Part shown: one piece after another, positions 28,699 to 38,261 of the stretch
Layout of the letters: every line of letters starts with the position of its first letter
Position numbering within the stretch: position 1 is the first letter of the stretch
NCBI RefSeq assembly: GCF_011759385.1
Contig: NZ_JAARLY010000010.1
Span: 1-64,000, forward strand
Reading direction: 5' to 3'
Source: Oleiagrimonas sp. C23AA
GTDB taxonomy: Bacteria > Pseudomonadota > Gammaproteobacteria > Xanthomonadales > Rhodanobacteraceae
DNA length: 64,000 nt
Translations under genes and position numbers: made by a program
Notes under the pieces: model-generated
Databases searched by the model: none
Seen by the model: only the letters and a program-made list of their open reading frames with translations
Told to the model about the DNA's origin: nothing

Positions 28699-29178
28699 CT
28701 ACACGTCGTCGCAAATCAGCTCGCGCGCCATCACCAGCGCATCTTCGCGCCCCTTGCGATCCGGGTAGTAGTTCGGACGCCGGCCAATCTCGTTGAAGCC
28801 TTCGCTGTCGTAAAGGTGCTGTGCGGCCAGGTTGGATACGCGCACCTCCAGAAACATGCGCTGACAGCGGTGCCAGCGCGCCAGATCGACCAGGCGGCGC
28901 AGCATGCGCCGTCCCAAGCCCCGCCCCTGATGTTCGGGCGCCACGCACACGTTCAGCACATGCGCCTCGCCGGCACCGACGGAAATCACGCCATAGCCGA
29001 TGATGGCGTTGTTCTCCAGCATCACCCAGCTGGGATGGCCAGCCTGCAGACAATCACGGAAAATCCCGACGGTCCAGGGAAACAGGTACGCGCGCTGCTC
29101 GATGGCAAACACGGCGGGAATATCCTCCGGACGCATCGCCCGCATGGAAGGAACCGGGGTTTGAACCACCGCCACCAT
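28699..29178 (-). CDS. rimI: RimI, ribosomal protein S18 N-acetyltransferase
   Basis: 159-aa GNAT-family enzyme acetylating the N-terminal Ala of S18. The acetyl-CoA loop VAPEHQGRGLGRRML lies near residues 79-93, and LEVRVSNLAAQHLYDSEGFNEIGRRPNYY matches the RimI substrate region. The first eleven residues before MRAMRPED may be an overlong start; an ATG ending at 29145 is the alternative, though GAGGAAAAA supports 29178. Follows the holD-like gene by 50 bp, the usual holD-rimI order of gammaproteobacteria. Confidence 0.93.
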   Translation of the reverse strand: MVAVVQTPVPSMRAMRPEDIPAVFAIEQRAYLFPWTVGIFRDCLQAGHPSWVMLENNAIIGYGVISVGAGEAHVLNVCVAPEHQGRGLGRRMLRRLVDLARWHRCQRMFLEVRVSNLAAQHLYDSEGFNEIGRRPNYYPDRKGREDALVMARELICDDV

Positions 29179-29228
29179 CGCTTTTTCCTCTCAGCGGCCG
29201 ATCACTCGGCACATACGGGCCGCGGCTT

Positions 29229-29720
29229 TCAGCCGTTGCGGCGAACCTGACGCCACAGCGCATGCATCGCCGACCACAACTTGCGCTTGCCATCGGCCAG
29301 TCGCAGCGCCTCGGGCGGCTCGACCAGCATCACCTGCGCCACCGACATCACCTCGACCGGCAAGGCGCGTCCCAGCGCACGTGCCTGTTCCTGGCCAAAG
29401 GCCAGATAGGCACCGGCGTGCACCGGCGGCTGACGCAACTGGCCATCGACCACTTCCAGGCGCGGTGCGCGGGCGAAAGCCGCACCACCGACCTGCATGG
29501 CCCGCCCCAGCAGGTCCAGCAAGCGCGGTTCGGTCCCGGCCGGAAGCACCAGCGCCAGCGGTGCCGCAGCCGCCATCGGCGAGGTGGGCACATCGGCCGC
29601 TATCGTCTCGGCCGGCGGCAGCTGAGCGGCAGATACGTGGCGCAGACGCATCGGCGTGATGCCCATGGCGCGCAGCATGCGCTGGCGATGCGCGCCGGCG
29701 CGCAACGGCAGCGCACTCAT
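29229..29720 (-). CDS. holD: Probable DNA polymerase III psi subunit (HolD-like)
   Basis: 163 aa. Overall weakly conserved, but three things point to HolD: an N-terminal helix RQRMLRAMGITPMRLRH resembling the psi segment that binds chi (family pattern xLxxLGITxWxLR), a C-terminal ALRLADGKRKLWSAMHAL like the family's end, and position immediately before rimI. Psi joins the clamp loader and, with chi, contacts SSB. The start at 29720 overlaps the pssA stop by 4 bp. Identity is likely rather than certain because the middle part is divergent and Ala-rich. Confidence 0.65.
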   Translation of the reverse strand: MSALPLRAGAHRQRMLRAMGITPMRLRHVSAAQLPPAETIAADVPTSPMAAAAPLALVLPAGTEPRLLDLLGRAMQVGGAAFARAPRLEVVDGQLRQPPVHAGAYLAFGQEQARALGRALPVEVMSVAQVMLVEPPEALRLADGKRKLWSAMHALWRQVRRNG

Positions 29721-30493
29721 CCCTGCCCCCGTGCACGGCGCGCGCGGTGGCGCATGCGGCCACCAATGGTCAGCACCGGCCCCGACAACATGTACAGGCC
29801 GAACACCGCCAGCAGCACGTGTGGCGGATCCAGCGCCAGCAGCACCAGAATCAGCACGGCGGCAATCACCCACACAAATGGCACGCGGTCCTGTCGCGGC
29901 CAGGCCTTGAAGCTGTAGTAGCGCACGCCACTGACCATCAGCAGGCCGGCGAAGATCACCAGCAAGGGAGTGAACGCGCACACCATGTCACCGGAGACGC
30001 CGTCGCGCGTCATCGCCCAGACAAACGCCATCAGTACCGAGGCCGCCGCGGGACTGGCCAGGCCCTGGAAGTAGCGCTTGTCGGCCACCCCGGCCTGGGT
30101 GTTGAAGCGGGCCAGGCGCAGCGCGCCGCAGGCGGCATAGATGAAAGCGGCCGCCCAGCCGACCTTGCCCCAGAACGGACCGAATGCCTTGAGCGCGCTC
30201 AGTGACCAGGTGTACATCACCAGCGCCGGCGCCAGCCCGAAGCTGACCAGGTCCGACAACGAGTCGTACTGCACGCCAAACTCGCTCTGTGTGCCGGTCA
30301 GGCGCGCCACGCGGCCGTCGGTGCCATCCAGCAACGCGGCAATGAACACGGCAATGGCGGCATCGGCAAAGCGCGCATCGATGGCGGCCACGATGGCGTA
30401 GAAGCCGGCAAACATGGCACCGGTCGTCAACAGGTTCGGCAACAGATAGATGCCGCGATGGCGGGGTGCGCGTGCGGGCGGGGTCTGGCTCAT
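29717..30493 (-). CDS. pssA: CDP-diacylglycerol-serine O-phosphatidyltransferase
   Basis: Makes phosphatidylserine for phosphatidylethanolamine synthesis, integral to the inner membrane. 258 aa from ATG 30493 (MSQTPPARAPRHRGIYLLPN). The CDP-alcohol transferase signature DGTDGRVARLTGTQSEFG followed by QYDSLSD (D-G-x2-A-R-x8-G-x3-D-x3-D) is intact near residues 55-78. Seven or eight helices follow. It is the type II (multi-helix) enzyme, unlike the E. coli PLD-type Pss. Overlaps the holD-like gene by 4 bp. Confidence 0.95.
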   Translation of the reverse strand: MSQTPPARAPRHRGIYLLPNLLTTGAMFAGFYAIVAAIDARFADAAIAVFIAALLDGTDGRVARLTGTQSEFGVQYDSLSDLVSFGLAPALVMYTWSLSALKAFGPFWGKVGWAAAFIYAACGALRLARFNTQAGVADKRYFQGLASPAAASVLMAFVWAMTRDGVSGDMVCAFTPLLVIFAGLLMVSGVRYYSFKAWPRQDRVPFVWVIAAVLILVLLALDPPHVLLAVFGLYMLSGPVLTIGGRMRHRARRARGQG

Positions 30494-30630
30494 GTGGTGC
30501 AGCGTCGTATCACGGGTGGGAAATCGTGCGGCGAAGTGTAAACCATCGCACGCCACGTGCTTGTGCCGCCATCGTGGCGGTGTTAACAAGGACGCCTTGA
30601 GTCAAGCGGCACGCGATCGGAGAGTCCGTG

Positions 30631-31074
30631 ATGAAACGCATCCCTACCCTGCTTTTGCCCCTGCTGGTGCTGGCTTTGCCGCTGGCCGCCCAGGCCCAGG
30701 TATACAAGTGGACCGACGCCAAGGGCACGGTGCACTACTCCGACGCGCCGCCGCCGCAGGGCACCCAGTTCGACAAGCTGCACACGCGCGAGAACGCGCG
30801 CACCACGCCCACGCCCGAGGACCAGGCGCCGACCGATCAGGCCCACTCGCCCAAACCGTCGGAGCGGACCGCCGGCACGGGCGCCATGGCCAACACGCCC
30901 AAGAACCGTGACAGTTTCTGCACGCAGACCAAGCAGAATATGGCACTGCTCTCCGGTGATCAGAAGCTGTCCATCCACGGCGACAACGGCCAGCTCAACC
31001 AGCTTTCCGACCAGCAACGCCGCCAGCAACTGGCCACTGCCCAGCACGACTACAAGGAGCACTGCCAGCCGTGA
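30631..31074 (+). CDS. DUF4124 exported protein
   Basis: 147 aa from ATG 30631; a GTG three bases earlier is equally possible. A signal peptide (LLPLLVLALPLAAQA, cut near residue 22) leads into the DUF4124 core VYKWTDAKGTVHYSDAPPP at about 24-42, a motif common in periplasmic proteins of gammaproteobacteria. The rest is Pro, Thr and Gln-rich with two Cys (SFCTQTK and EHCQP) that could form a disulfide. Function unknown. Confidence 0.88.
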   Translation: MKRIPTLLLPLLVLALPLAAQAQVYKWTDAKGTVHYSDAPPPQGTQFDKLHTRENARTTPTPEDQAPTDQAHSPKPSERTAGTGAMANTPKNRDSFCTQTKQNMALLSGDQKLSIHGDNGQLNQLSDQQRRQQLATAQHDYKEHCQP

Positions 31075-31203
31075 GCGGCTGAACACGCTCCACGCCACGC
31101 CCGGTCTGCCATGAAAGCGTCTATCGCGGGGGGCTCCCTGCGCTTGACTGGCACGCTATACTCGCCCCCTTTTGTCCCGCCCCCACCCAAGTTCGGATCG
31201 CCC

Positions 31204-32928
31204 ATGCGCCTGAGCCAGTTTCACCTCGCCACCGTCAAGGAAGTCCCCGCCGACGCGGAGATTGCCAGCCACCGTCTGATGCTGCGCGCCGGCATGCTGC
31301 GCAAACTGGCCGCTGGCATCTATACATGGACCCCGCTGGGCCTGCGCGTGTTGCGCAAGGTCGAAACGGTGGTGCGCGAAGAAATGGATCGCGCCGGTGC
31401 CATCGAAATGCTGATGCCGTCGATCCAGCCGCGCGAACTGTGGGAGGAAACCGGGCGCTGGGAGAAATTCGGTGGTCAGCTGCTGAAAATTCGTGATCGC
31501 AAGGAGCAGGAATTCTGCTACGGCCCGACACACGAAGAAGTGATCACCGATTTTGCGCGCAATGAGCTGAAAAGCTACAAACAGCTGCCGATCACGTTTT
31601 ATCAGATCCAGACCAAATTCCGTGACGAGATCCGTCCGCGCTTTGGTGTGATGCGCGCGCGCGAATTCATGATGAAGGATGCCTATTCCTTCCATCTGGA
31701 TATGGAGTCGCTGGATAACACCTACCGCACCATGTACGACGCCTATGCGCGTATTTTCTCGCGCCTGGGGTTGCGTTTTCGCGCGGTGCAGGCCGATACC
31801 GGTGCTATTGGCGGCCATGCCAGTCACGAATTCCAGGTATTGGCCGATTCGGGCGAAGACGCACTGGCCTATTCGGATGGTTCCGATTACGCAGCCAACG
31901 TGGAACTGGCCGAAGCCAAGGCCCCGGAAGGCGAGCGTCCGGCACCGTTGGCCGAGCTGGAACGGGTCAATACCCCGACCCAGCGCAGCATCACCGAAGT
32001 CACCGATTTTCTCGGCGAAGATCCGCGCCATTGCGTGAAAACCGTGATGGTACGCGGCACTGAGGGTCTGGTGGCTCTGTGCGTGCGCGGCGATCACGAG
32101 GTCAATGAGGTCAAGGCGGCCAAGCTCGAGGAATTGCCGGGCGAGTCGGTGCTGGCCAGCGAGCAGGAAATCCTCGCCGCCGTTGGTGCGCAACCGGGCT
32201 TCATCGGCCCGGTTGGCCTGCCTGATTCCATCCCGGTCATCGTCGACCGCAGCGCGGCCGTACTGGCCGACTTTGTCTGCGGCGGCAATGCCAACGGCAC
32301 TCATTATGTCGGTGCCAACTGGGAGCGTGACGCACGCATTGCGCGCGTGGCCGACATCCGCAAGGTAGTCGCCGGCGACCTGTCTCCCGACGGCGAAGGC
32401 ACGCTGCGCCTGGCTCGTGGCATCGAGGTGGGCCACGTGTTCCAGCTCGGTGGCCGCTATGCCGAATCGATGGGCGCCAACGTGCTCGACGAGGGTGGCA
32501 AGTCGCGCAGCATGTTGATGGGCTGCTACGGCGTGGGTGTCAGCCGCATCGTCGCCGCAGCCATTGAACAGAATCACGACGAGCGCGGCATCCTCTGGCC
32601 CGAACCGATGGCGCCGTGGCGCGTGGCTATCTGCGTGATCGGCAACAAGGGCAGCACGCAGGCGTTGGATGCGGCTACCGAGCTTTATCAGGCCCTGGCC
32701 GGGCGCGGCATCGAATGTGTGCTGGACGATCGCGGCCTGCGCCCGGGACCGATGTTTGCCGACATGGAACTGATCGGCATTCCGCACCGCATCGTGGTCA
32801 GTGAGCGCGGCCTCGCGGCGGGCACGTTTGAATACCGCGCGCGCCATGAAGCCGATTCGAAGGCCGTTACCCGCGAAGAACTTTTTGAACTTCTCGACAA
32901 GCCACTTTTGGCTGAGGGCAATATTTAA
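31204..32928 (+). CDS. proS: Prolyl-tRNA synthetase (bacterial type with editing domain)
   Basis: 574 aa from ATG 31204 ([13 protein letters not shown]). Class II synthetase core with motif 1 to 3 regions ([49 protein letters not shown]) and, between, a YbaK-type editing insertion at about residues 230-390 ([10 protein letters not shown]...[17 protein letters not shown]). C-terminal anticodon-binding domain intact. A -10-like TATACT lies at 31157-31162. Followed by an intrinsic terminator. Confidence 0.97.
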   Translation: MRLSQFHLATVKEVPADAEIASHRLMLRAGMLRKLAAGIYTWTPLGLRVLRKVETVVREEMDRAGAIEMLMPSIQPRELWEETGRWEKFGGQLLKIRDRKEQEFCYGPTHEEVITDFARNELKSYKQLPITFYQIQTKFRDEIRPRFGVMRAREFMMKDAYSFHLDMESLDNTYRTMYDAYARIFSRLGLRFRAVQADTGAIGGHASHEFQVLADSGEDALAYSDGSDYAANVELAEAKAPEGERPAPLAELERVNTPTQRSITEVTDFLGEDPRHCVKTVMVRGTEGLVALCVRGDHEVNEVKAAKLEELPGESVLASEQEILAAVGAQPGFIGPVGLPDSIPVIVDRSAAVLADFVCGGNANGTHYVGANWERDARIARVADIRKVVAGDLSPDGEGTLRLARGIEVGHVFQLGGRYAESMGANVLDEGGKSRSMLMGCYGVGVSRIVAAAIEQNHDERGILWPEPMAPWRVAICVIGNKGSTQALDAATELYQALAGRGIECVLDDRGLRPGPMFADMELIGIPHRIVVSERGLAAGTFEYRARHEADSKAVTREELFELLDKPLLAEGNI

Positions 32929-32956
32929 TCGGTCCAAAAGCCACTATCGGCTTTGT

Positions 32957-32986
32957 AAAAGCGCGCCCCGCCGGGCGCGTTTTTTT
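32957..32986 (+). terminator. Intrinsic terminator after proS
   Basis: Stem CGCGCCC / GGGCGCG with a four-base loop, flanked by AAAAG and by a run of seven T. Lies 29 bp after the proS stop. Confidence 0.92.
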
Positions 32987-33142
32987 ATCTACCGACTTTA
33001 AAAATGAACGGGAACCTTCACCATTCGTGCAATGTCTTTTGCATATGAACGTCACATGAGAGAAAATCCTGCGCGAAGCGCTGGCCTAGCGCCGTCCCAA
33101 ATGCGTTTTTATCTGTCCCCCGATACATTCTGAGGAGCCACC

Positions 33143-33475
33143 ATGGCTGTCGATATCAAGAACCTCAACCATAATGAACTGAACGACCTCATCAACCAGG
33201 CCCGCGTGCGCCAGGAAGAGCTGCAGAAGGAAAAGCTCAACGAGGTCCGCGAAAAGGTCCTGAACATCATCAAGGATGAAGGTTTTACCTTCGAAGACGT
33301 GTTCGGTAACCGTGCCCCGGGCCGCAAGACGCGTCGCACCGGCACCGTGGCACCGAAGTTCCAGAACCCGGCCGATCCGTCGCAGACCTGGTCCGGCCGC
33401 GGCAAGCGTCCGCGCTGGTTCAACGACGCGCTGGCCTCGGGCAAGAGCGAAGACGATCTGCGCATCCCGTCGTAA
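33143..33475 (+). CDS. H-NS-family nucleoid-associated protein
   Basis: 110 aa. The N-terminal half (residues 8-50) is a charged coiled coil for oligomerisation. The C-terminal half carries the DNA-binding signature DPSQTWSGRGKRPRWF near residues 83-98, the H-NS T-W-[ST]-G-x-G-[RK]-x-P core. Members bind AT-rich or transferred DNA and silence it. Ribosome site TGAGGAG. Monocistronic, with a terminator just after. Which xanthomonad paralogue it is I cannot tell. Confidence 0.92.
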   Translation: MAVDIKNLNHNELNDLINQARVRQEELQKEKLNEVREKVLNIIKDEGFTFEDVFGNRAPGRKTRRTGTVAPKFQNPADPSQTWSGRGKRPRWFNDALASGKSEDDLRIPS

Positions 33476-33499
33476 TCGCTCGGCGGCTCAAGCTTTAAG

Positions 33500-33529
33500 A
33501 AAAAGCCGGCTTTTGAAGCCGGCTTTTTT
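33500..33529. terminator. Bidirectional intrinsic terminator between the H-NS gene and the ThrE-like gene
   Basis: Perfect 13-bp stem AAAAAGCCGGCTT / AAGCCGGCTTTTT with a three-base loop and T-runs on both strands. Stops the H-NS-like gene (+) and the convergent exporter gene (-). Confidence 0.93.
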
Positions 33530-33548
33530 GTGGGCGGTGACCGCGCAT

Positions 33549-34805
33549 CTAAAGTGATCGACGCGGCGCCACCAGAAGATCGCCGAACAAAAGCCCCGCC
33601 ACCAGCGCTACCAATAGCGTGACCAGCAAAATAGCGGTATGGGTGCCTGTACCCAGGTTGTTTTCGGCCAGATAGGAAAAGGTGCGAAACCCCACGCTGC
33701 CCGGCACCAGCAAAATGATGCCCGGCTCACGTACCAGCGCGCCTGGTCGGTGAGTAATGCGCGCATAGACATTGCTGGCCGCGGCCAGAACCAGCCCACC
33801 GGCAAACACGCCAAAGGCCGGGCCAAAGGTATGACCGATCAGCGTCGCGACCACGTAGCCAGTCATGGCGCTGAGCGCCACCAGCACCCAGTCGCGACGC
33901 GCGGCCAGGAACACCATGGCAAAGCCGGCACCGGCTACCGGCAAGGTGGGCCACTGCACCCAGGCCGGGACCGCCGGAGCCTGCACACTGGGGGTGGCCA
34001 CGCCAAACCAGCCCAGGATCTGGACCACCGCGACCACGCCGAAGATCAGCTTCAGCAAGCTGGCCAGCGCACCGAAAAGGCGCGACACACCCGAGGCCAG
34101 ATGCTGCGCGGACAGTTCGCGTACGGCAGTGGTCAGCATCATGCCCGGCACCAGCACGATCATCGATGCCAACACCACCAGGTTCACATTGAGCGGCACT
34201 ACCCAGGCACTGGTCAGCGAGGCGATCAGCGTGGCAACCATCGCCGAACCGGCCTCGGTGGCCGGTGCCATGCGGGGGCGTGAACCGGCCAGCAATACGA
34301 TGGCCCCGATCACCAGCCCGATCAGACCGGCCATGAACACATCTGGCCAGGCGGCATTGATCAGGACGGCGAAGGTGCCTGCCGACAGCCCATAACCGAG
34401 CACCATGCTGCGTCGGGTAAAGCGGTCCAGTGGCTTGGGCAGAGCCCGCAACTGACGCGCTCCCTCTTCGATGCCGATGCGCCCACCGATCACGCCATCG
34501 GCAATGGCATCGGCTTCGCACAGGCGCGCCAGGTTTACGTCACCCGGGGCCAGGCGAATCACCTGCGTCACCTGCGCCACGCTGTCATCGCCCTGCGCCT
34601 GGTCGGCGAAGGACAGGATGATGGCAGTGGGGCTGGACCAGACCTCGGCGCGCATGCCCAGGCGCTGCGCTGCGCTGGACACGGCGTCCTCCAGACGCGG
34701 CGCAGCGGTGCCGAACTGATGCAACCGGCGCGCCAACTCGATCACGAAGACAATGCGTGTGTTGAGAGCCGCAGTGGCTGCCAGCGGCAATGGCTCGATA
34801 TTCAT
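33549..34805 (-). CDS. Threonine/serine exporter family protein (ThrE-like, DUF1212)
   Basis: 418 aa from ATG 34805 (MNIEPLPLAATAALN). An N-terminal cytoplasmic part (FVIELARRLHQFGTAAPRLEDAV, then SFADQ and RLCEADAIADGVI) is followed by about ten membrane helices arranged as two fused halves, the single-chain ThrE layout. ThrE exports threonine and serine; other members carry different small acids, so the substrate is inferred. Divergent from the NRAMP gene. Confidence 0.85.
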   Translation of the reverse strand: MNIEPLPLAATAALNTRIVFVIELARRLHQFGTAAPRLEDAVSSAAQRLGMRAEVWSSPTAIILSFADQAQGDDSVAQVTQVIRLAPGDVNLARLCEADAIADGVIGGRIGIEEGARQLRALPKPLDRFTRRSMVLGYGLSAGTFAVLINAAWPDVFMAGLIGLVIGAIVLLAGSRPRMAPATEAGSAMVATLIASLTSAWVVPLNVNLVVLASMIVLVPGMMLTTAVRELSAQHLASGVSRLFGALASLLKLIFGVVAVVQILGWFGVATPSVQAPAVPAWVQWPTLPVAGAGFAMVFLAARRDWVLVALSAMTGYVVATLIGHTFGPAFGVFAGGLVLAAASNVYARITHRPGALVREPGIILLVPGSVGFRTFSYLAENNLGTGTHTAILLVTLLVALVAGLLFGDLLVAPRRSL

Positions 34806-35105
34806 GCGCGCGCACGCGCCTTCGCGGGGTGACACCGCGCAGTAGTGCGAGCCAATTCAGGGCGGAGGAAACACCAAGGCATGATGGGTCATACGTTAAG
34901 CGATGGCGCATTATCGGCAAAGCAGCGCCAACAAAAAGCGAAAAGTTTTCATGCCATGCCGTGCACATGGGGCATGCCAGCATCAAGAACGTCACCGCAT
35001 GGATCATTGGCTGCGTCGATCACCGCCATTGGCACATTCGAATGGACGCCGCACGCAGCGCCAAGCACAGTGAGCCATCGTTGCGAATCATTCTCATCTG
35101 ACCTC
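34806..35105. other. Divergent intergenic region between the ThrE-like gene and the NRAMP gene
   Basis: 300 bp with no supported gene. An upstream in-frame extension of the NRAMP gene exists but does not resemble the family. Carries the promoters of both genes; the only recognisable site is the Fur-box-like sequence at its right end. Confidence 0.6.
35082..35096 (-). promoter_or_regulatory. Fur-box-like operator before the NRAMP gene
   Basis: On the minus strand the site reads TGAGAATGATTCGCA, matching 11 of the 14 defined bases of the 7-1-7 Fur consensus TGATAATnATTATCA. It ends 9 bp before the NRAMP start codon, so bound Fur would block both ribosome-site DNA and early elongation. Predicted by eye. 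Confidence 0.55.
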
Positions 35106-36395
35106 ATGACCGCGCTTATCGCCAGCTTCTCGCACCACCTGCCGGGCCGACACCATCGACCACGCCTGCCGGCCGCGCTGCGCCGGCTGATCGGCCCCGG
35201 TCTGCTGGTGGCCGTGGGCTATGTCGATCCCGGCAACTGGGCCACCGACATTGCCGCCGGCTCGCGCTTTGGCTATGTGCTGGTCGGCACGGTGATCATC
35301 GCCAGCCTGCTGGGCATGCTGTTCCAGGGCCTGTGCGCGCGCCTGGCCATTGCCACCGGCAAGGACCTGGCACGACTGACCCACGAACACCTGCCGCACG
35401 GGCTGGCCATCGCCGCCTGGCTGGCGGGGGAGCTGGCCATCGTGGCCACGGCACTGGCCGAACTGATTGGCGGCGCGCTGGCCCTGCACCTGCTGTTTGA
35501 CCTGCCGCTGCTGGGCGGCATGCTGGTGACCGCCGGCGGCACGCTGGCGGTCATGGCGCTGTCGTCACGTCATCAGCAACTGCACGAACGGGTGGTCGGC
35601 CTGCTGCTGGCGCTGGTCTCGGTCAGCTTCCTGTGGCTGCTGATCCGGGCGCAGCCGCCGCTCGCCGGCATGCTGCACGGCGCCGCGCGCGGTCTGGAAG
35701 TAGTGACCCATCCGGGCATGCTGGCGGTGGCCTTGGGCATTGTCGGCGCCACGGTGATGCCGCACAACCTGTACCTGCATTCGGGACTGGTGGCCGAACG
35801 CATGACCGATGTCGATACACGCCAGCGCCGTTACGCGATGCGCCTGTCGATCAGCGATTCGCGCGCGGCGCTGGCGGTGGCCATGGTGGTGAACCTGTCC
35901 ATGCTGCTGGTGGCGGCCGCCTCGTTCGGCCACCTGCAAGTGCCCGTGCAAAGCCTTGCCGGCGCCTATCAGGCGCTGGGTTCGGAGCTGGGCATCAGCG
36001 CCGCCATCATCTTTGCCGTGGCGCTGTACGCCGCCGGGCAAAGCTCGGCCATCACCAGCGTCATGGCCGGACAAACCATCAGCGCCGGTTTCGATCGCGG
36101 CCCGCGCACCTTGCTGCTGCGCGGCGTGCTGAGCCGCCTGGGCGGCGTGCTGGCGGGATTCGCGCTGATCACTTTGCTGCCCAACGCCAATGCCGACACG
36201 TTGCTGGTATTGAGCCAGTGCATTCTGGGGCTGGCCCTGCCGTTCGCGCTGGTGCCGCTGCTGATGCTGTGCGCACGCCGCCAGTTGATGGGACGCTTTG
36301 CCCTTGGCCGCCTGCACCTGGCCATCGCCATACTGGCCACCGCGCTGGTGGTGGGCCTGGACGTCTATCTACTGGCCACGTTCAACATCGGCTGA
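35106..36395 (+). CDS. mntH: NRAMP-family divalent metal (Mn/Fe) transporter, MntH-like
   Basis: 429 aa, about eleven membrane helices. The metal-site motif in helix 1 is VGYVDPGNWATD (DPGN at about residues 41-44) and in helix 6 MPHNLYLHSGL; both are conserved in NRAMP proteins that take up Mn2+ or Fe2+ with protons. The start MTALIASFSHH at 35106 lacks a strong ribosome site. Ends 28 bp from the convergent histidine kinase. The Fur-box-like site suggests iron control. Confidence 0.92.
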   Translation: MTALIASFSHHLPGRHHRPRLPAALRRLIGPGLLVAVGYVDPGNWATDIAAGSRFGYVLVGTVIIASLLGMLFQGLCARLAIATGKDLARLTHEHLPHGLAIAAWLAGELAIVATALAELIGGALALHLLFDLPLLGGMLVTAGGTLAVMALSSRHQQLHERVVGLLLALVSVSFLWLLIRAQPPLAGMLHGAARGLEVVTHPGMLAVALGIVGATVMPHNLYLHSGLVAERMTDVDTRQRRYAMRLSISDSRAALAVAMVVNLSMLLVAAASFGHLQVPVQSLAGAYQALGSELGISAAIIFAVALYAAGQSSAITSVMAGQTISAGFDRGPRTLLLRGVLSRLGGVLAGFALITLLPNANADTLLVLSQCILGLALPFALVPLLMLCARRQLMGRFALGRLHLAIAILATALVVGLDVYLLATFNIG

Positions 36396-36423
36396 GGCCC
36401 GGCGCTTAGCCACCAGCAGGGCG

Positions 36424-37803
36424 TCAGATATGGCGCTCGGGAAGCACCAGGGTGACGCGCAAGCCGCCCTCGTCGCGATTGGCCAGCGCCAGCCGGCCAC
36501 CATGCGCCTCGACAATCTCACGGGCCAGGGCCAGACCCAGCCCGGTGCCGGAACGCTTGGTGGAATAGAAGGGCAACAGCGCCTGCGCCAGCACCGTCTC
36601 GCTCATGCCCGGTCCGCCGTCGAGCACATCCACGCGCCATTCGCGCAGCCCGCGCTGGATGTTCAACGCCACCGCCTCGGGCGGGCTGCCCGACTCGTGC
36701 GCGTTCTTGATCAGATTGATCAACACCTGTTCGATCTGCCCGGCATCGAAATGCCCCTGCTCGGCGGGCACCTCCGAGACCAGCGTGAACTGGCAATGCC
36801 GCGCCAACGCCTCGACAAAGCGCTGCCAGTCCACCGGCTCGGGCCGCGGCGACGGCAGCTTGGCCACATTGGCATAGCCGGAAATGAAGTTGTGCAGATG
36901 CTTCACACGCTCGCTGATGGTGCCAAATACGCCGGACAGCCGATCCAGCTCGCCGCGGCGGGCCAGTTCGGCACCGGAATGCGCCATCGACGAGATGGGA
37001 GCCAGCGAGTTGTTGAGCTCGTGACTGATGACACGGATCACGCGCTTCCAGGTGGTCACTTCCTGCCGCGCCAGTTCGCGCGTCATGCGCCGGAACAGGT
37101 ACAAGCGATGCGGCCTGCCCTGCAGGCGGAATCCACGCTGCGAAACGTGGAAGGTCTCTTCCATGCCTTCATTGTCGATGCTGAAAAGCGTGTCCTCGCC
37201 GGCACTGATGACCATGCGCATGGCCTCGGGCATGGCGTCGAGCACCTGCGCGAAGGCCATGCCGGCCAGACTGCGCCCCTCGTTGAGCAGGTGGCGTGCG
37301 GCGATATTGGCGTAGGCCACGCGCTCGGAGCGATCGACCAGGACCAGCGCCACCGGCGTGTTCTGCACCACCGTGTCCAGCAGCAACTCACGCTGCACCA
37401 AGTGCTGGCGCTGCTCGCGCAGGGTGTGCCCCAACTGGTTGTGCATGCGTACCAGATCGCCCAGCTCGTCGTGGCGCCGCGTGGCGATGGAAAAGCTGAA
37501 ATCGCCATCGCGATAACTGGCCACGCCGCCTTCCAGCGCGCGCAACAGCGTGGCCAACGGTCGCATGGCGCGAAAACCCAGCATCATCGACAGCGGCACT
37601 ACCAGCGCCATGGTCACCAGTGCGGCACCAAGCGGATGCTGCAGCCAGCCCACGCCACTGGCATCGCCTCCCAGTGAAACAATCAGCGCGCGCAAGATGG
37701 AGGGTATCGGCCATACCGAAACGGCCAGGAACACCAGCATGCCGCCGGTCGCGGTCAGGCCCATCCAGAGCGCCATGCGCCCCTGCAACGAAGTCAGTCG
37801 CAT
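36424..37803 (-). CDS. Sensor histidine kinase (NtrY-like) of the permease-array two-component pair
   Basis: 459 aa, start ATG 37803 one base after the stop of the small exported-protein gene. Two membrane helices (about 10-40 and 58-77) flank a short periplasmic loop, followed by a HAMP segment (RPLATLLRALEGG), a PAS-like region (VVQNTPVALVLVDRSERVAYAN), the His261 phosphorylation site in HELNNSLAPISSM, then N box NLIKNAHES, G1 DGGPGM and G2 GTGLGLALAREIV. Architecture and partner are of the NtrYX type. Likely phosphorylates the sigma-54 regulator encoded upstream at 38645-39985. Signal unknown. Confidence 0.92.
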   Translation of the reverse strand: MRLTSLQGRMALWMGLTATGGMLVFLAVSVWPIPSILRALIVSLGGDASGVGWLQHPLGAALVTMALVVPLSMMLGFRAMRPLATLLRALEGGVASYRDGDFSFSIATRRHDELGDLVRMHNQLGHTLREQRQHLVQRELLLDTVVQNTPVALVLVDRSERVAYANIAARHLLNEGRSLAGMAFAQVLDAMPEAMRMVISAGEDTLFSIDNEGMEETFHVSQRGFRLQGRPHRLYLFRRMTRELARQEVTTWKRVIRVISHELNNSLAPISSMAHSGAELARRGELDRLSGVFGTISERVKHLHNFISGYANVAKLPSPRPEPVDWQRFVEALARHCQFTLVSEVPAEQGHFDAGQIEQVLINLIKNAHESGSPPEAVALNIQRGLREWRVDVLDGGPGMSETVLAQALLPFYSTKRSGTGLGLALAREIVEAHGGRLALANRDEGGLRVTLVLPERHI

Positions 37804-37804
37804 G

Positions 37805-38167
37805 TCATGGGCAATCGTGAGGATGGGCTGCGTGCCGCGCGCAATGGGCGACATGCTTGTCGCCCACAGGGGCGGAGACAGGCACCACTGCCGCATGCCA
37901 GTACGGGCGCGTGGATGACTGCGATGGCGCCGGCAACTGGAACAACGCCGGTATGGCACGCGAGCGAGCTGACACCGACGCGGCGCCATCACCATGGGTC
38001 GAAAGATCGCTGGCATGAGGCGCCGCTGCTGCGGCCTGACGCAGCAGCGACTCCAGCCCCGGCGGGGCCAGCCAGTTACGGCAGGAATAGGCCGCCGCAA
38101 GCGCGGGCGTCAGCGCCAGCACAGCGGCGCCGACGCCGACTGCGTGTCGAATAGCCCGTGTCATCAT
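37805..38167 (-). CDS. Small exported protein of unknown function, coupled to the histidine kinase
   Basis: 120 aa. Signal-peptide-like N-terminus (AVGVGAAVLALTPALAAA, cut near residue 26), then a Ser, Ala, His and Pro-rich sequence with Cys at YSCRN, AHCAR and HDCP. AAGG precedes the tandem ATG ATG start. Its TGA stop is one base from the kinase ATG, so the kinase is probably translated by coupling. That arrangement is the main evidence that this frame is real. It could act as a periplasmic partner of the sensor, which is inference. Confidence 0.6.
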   Translation of the reverse strand: MMTRAIRHAVGVGAAVLALTPALAAAYSCRNWLAPPGLESLLRQAAAAAPHASDLSTHGDGAASVSARSRAIPALFQLPAPSQSSTRPYWHAAVVPVSAPVGDKHVAHCARHAAHPHDCP

Positions 38168-38261
38168 CTTGCCAACCCTTCTATCTGCGTTACCGATAGC
38201 GCTTCATCCTAGCGCGATCCCGGCGCCAATGAACGCTGCCGCGCATCATCGTGTGATCGGA

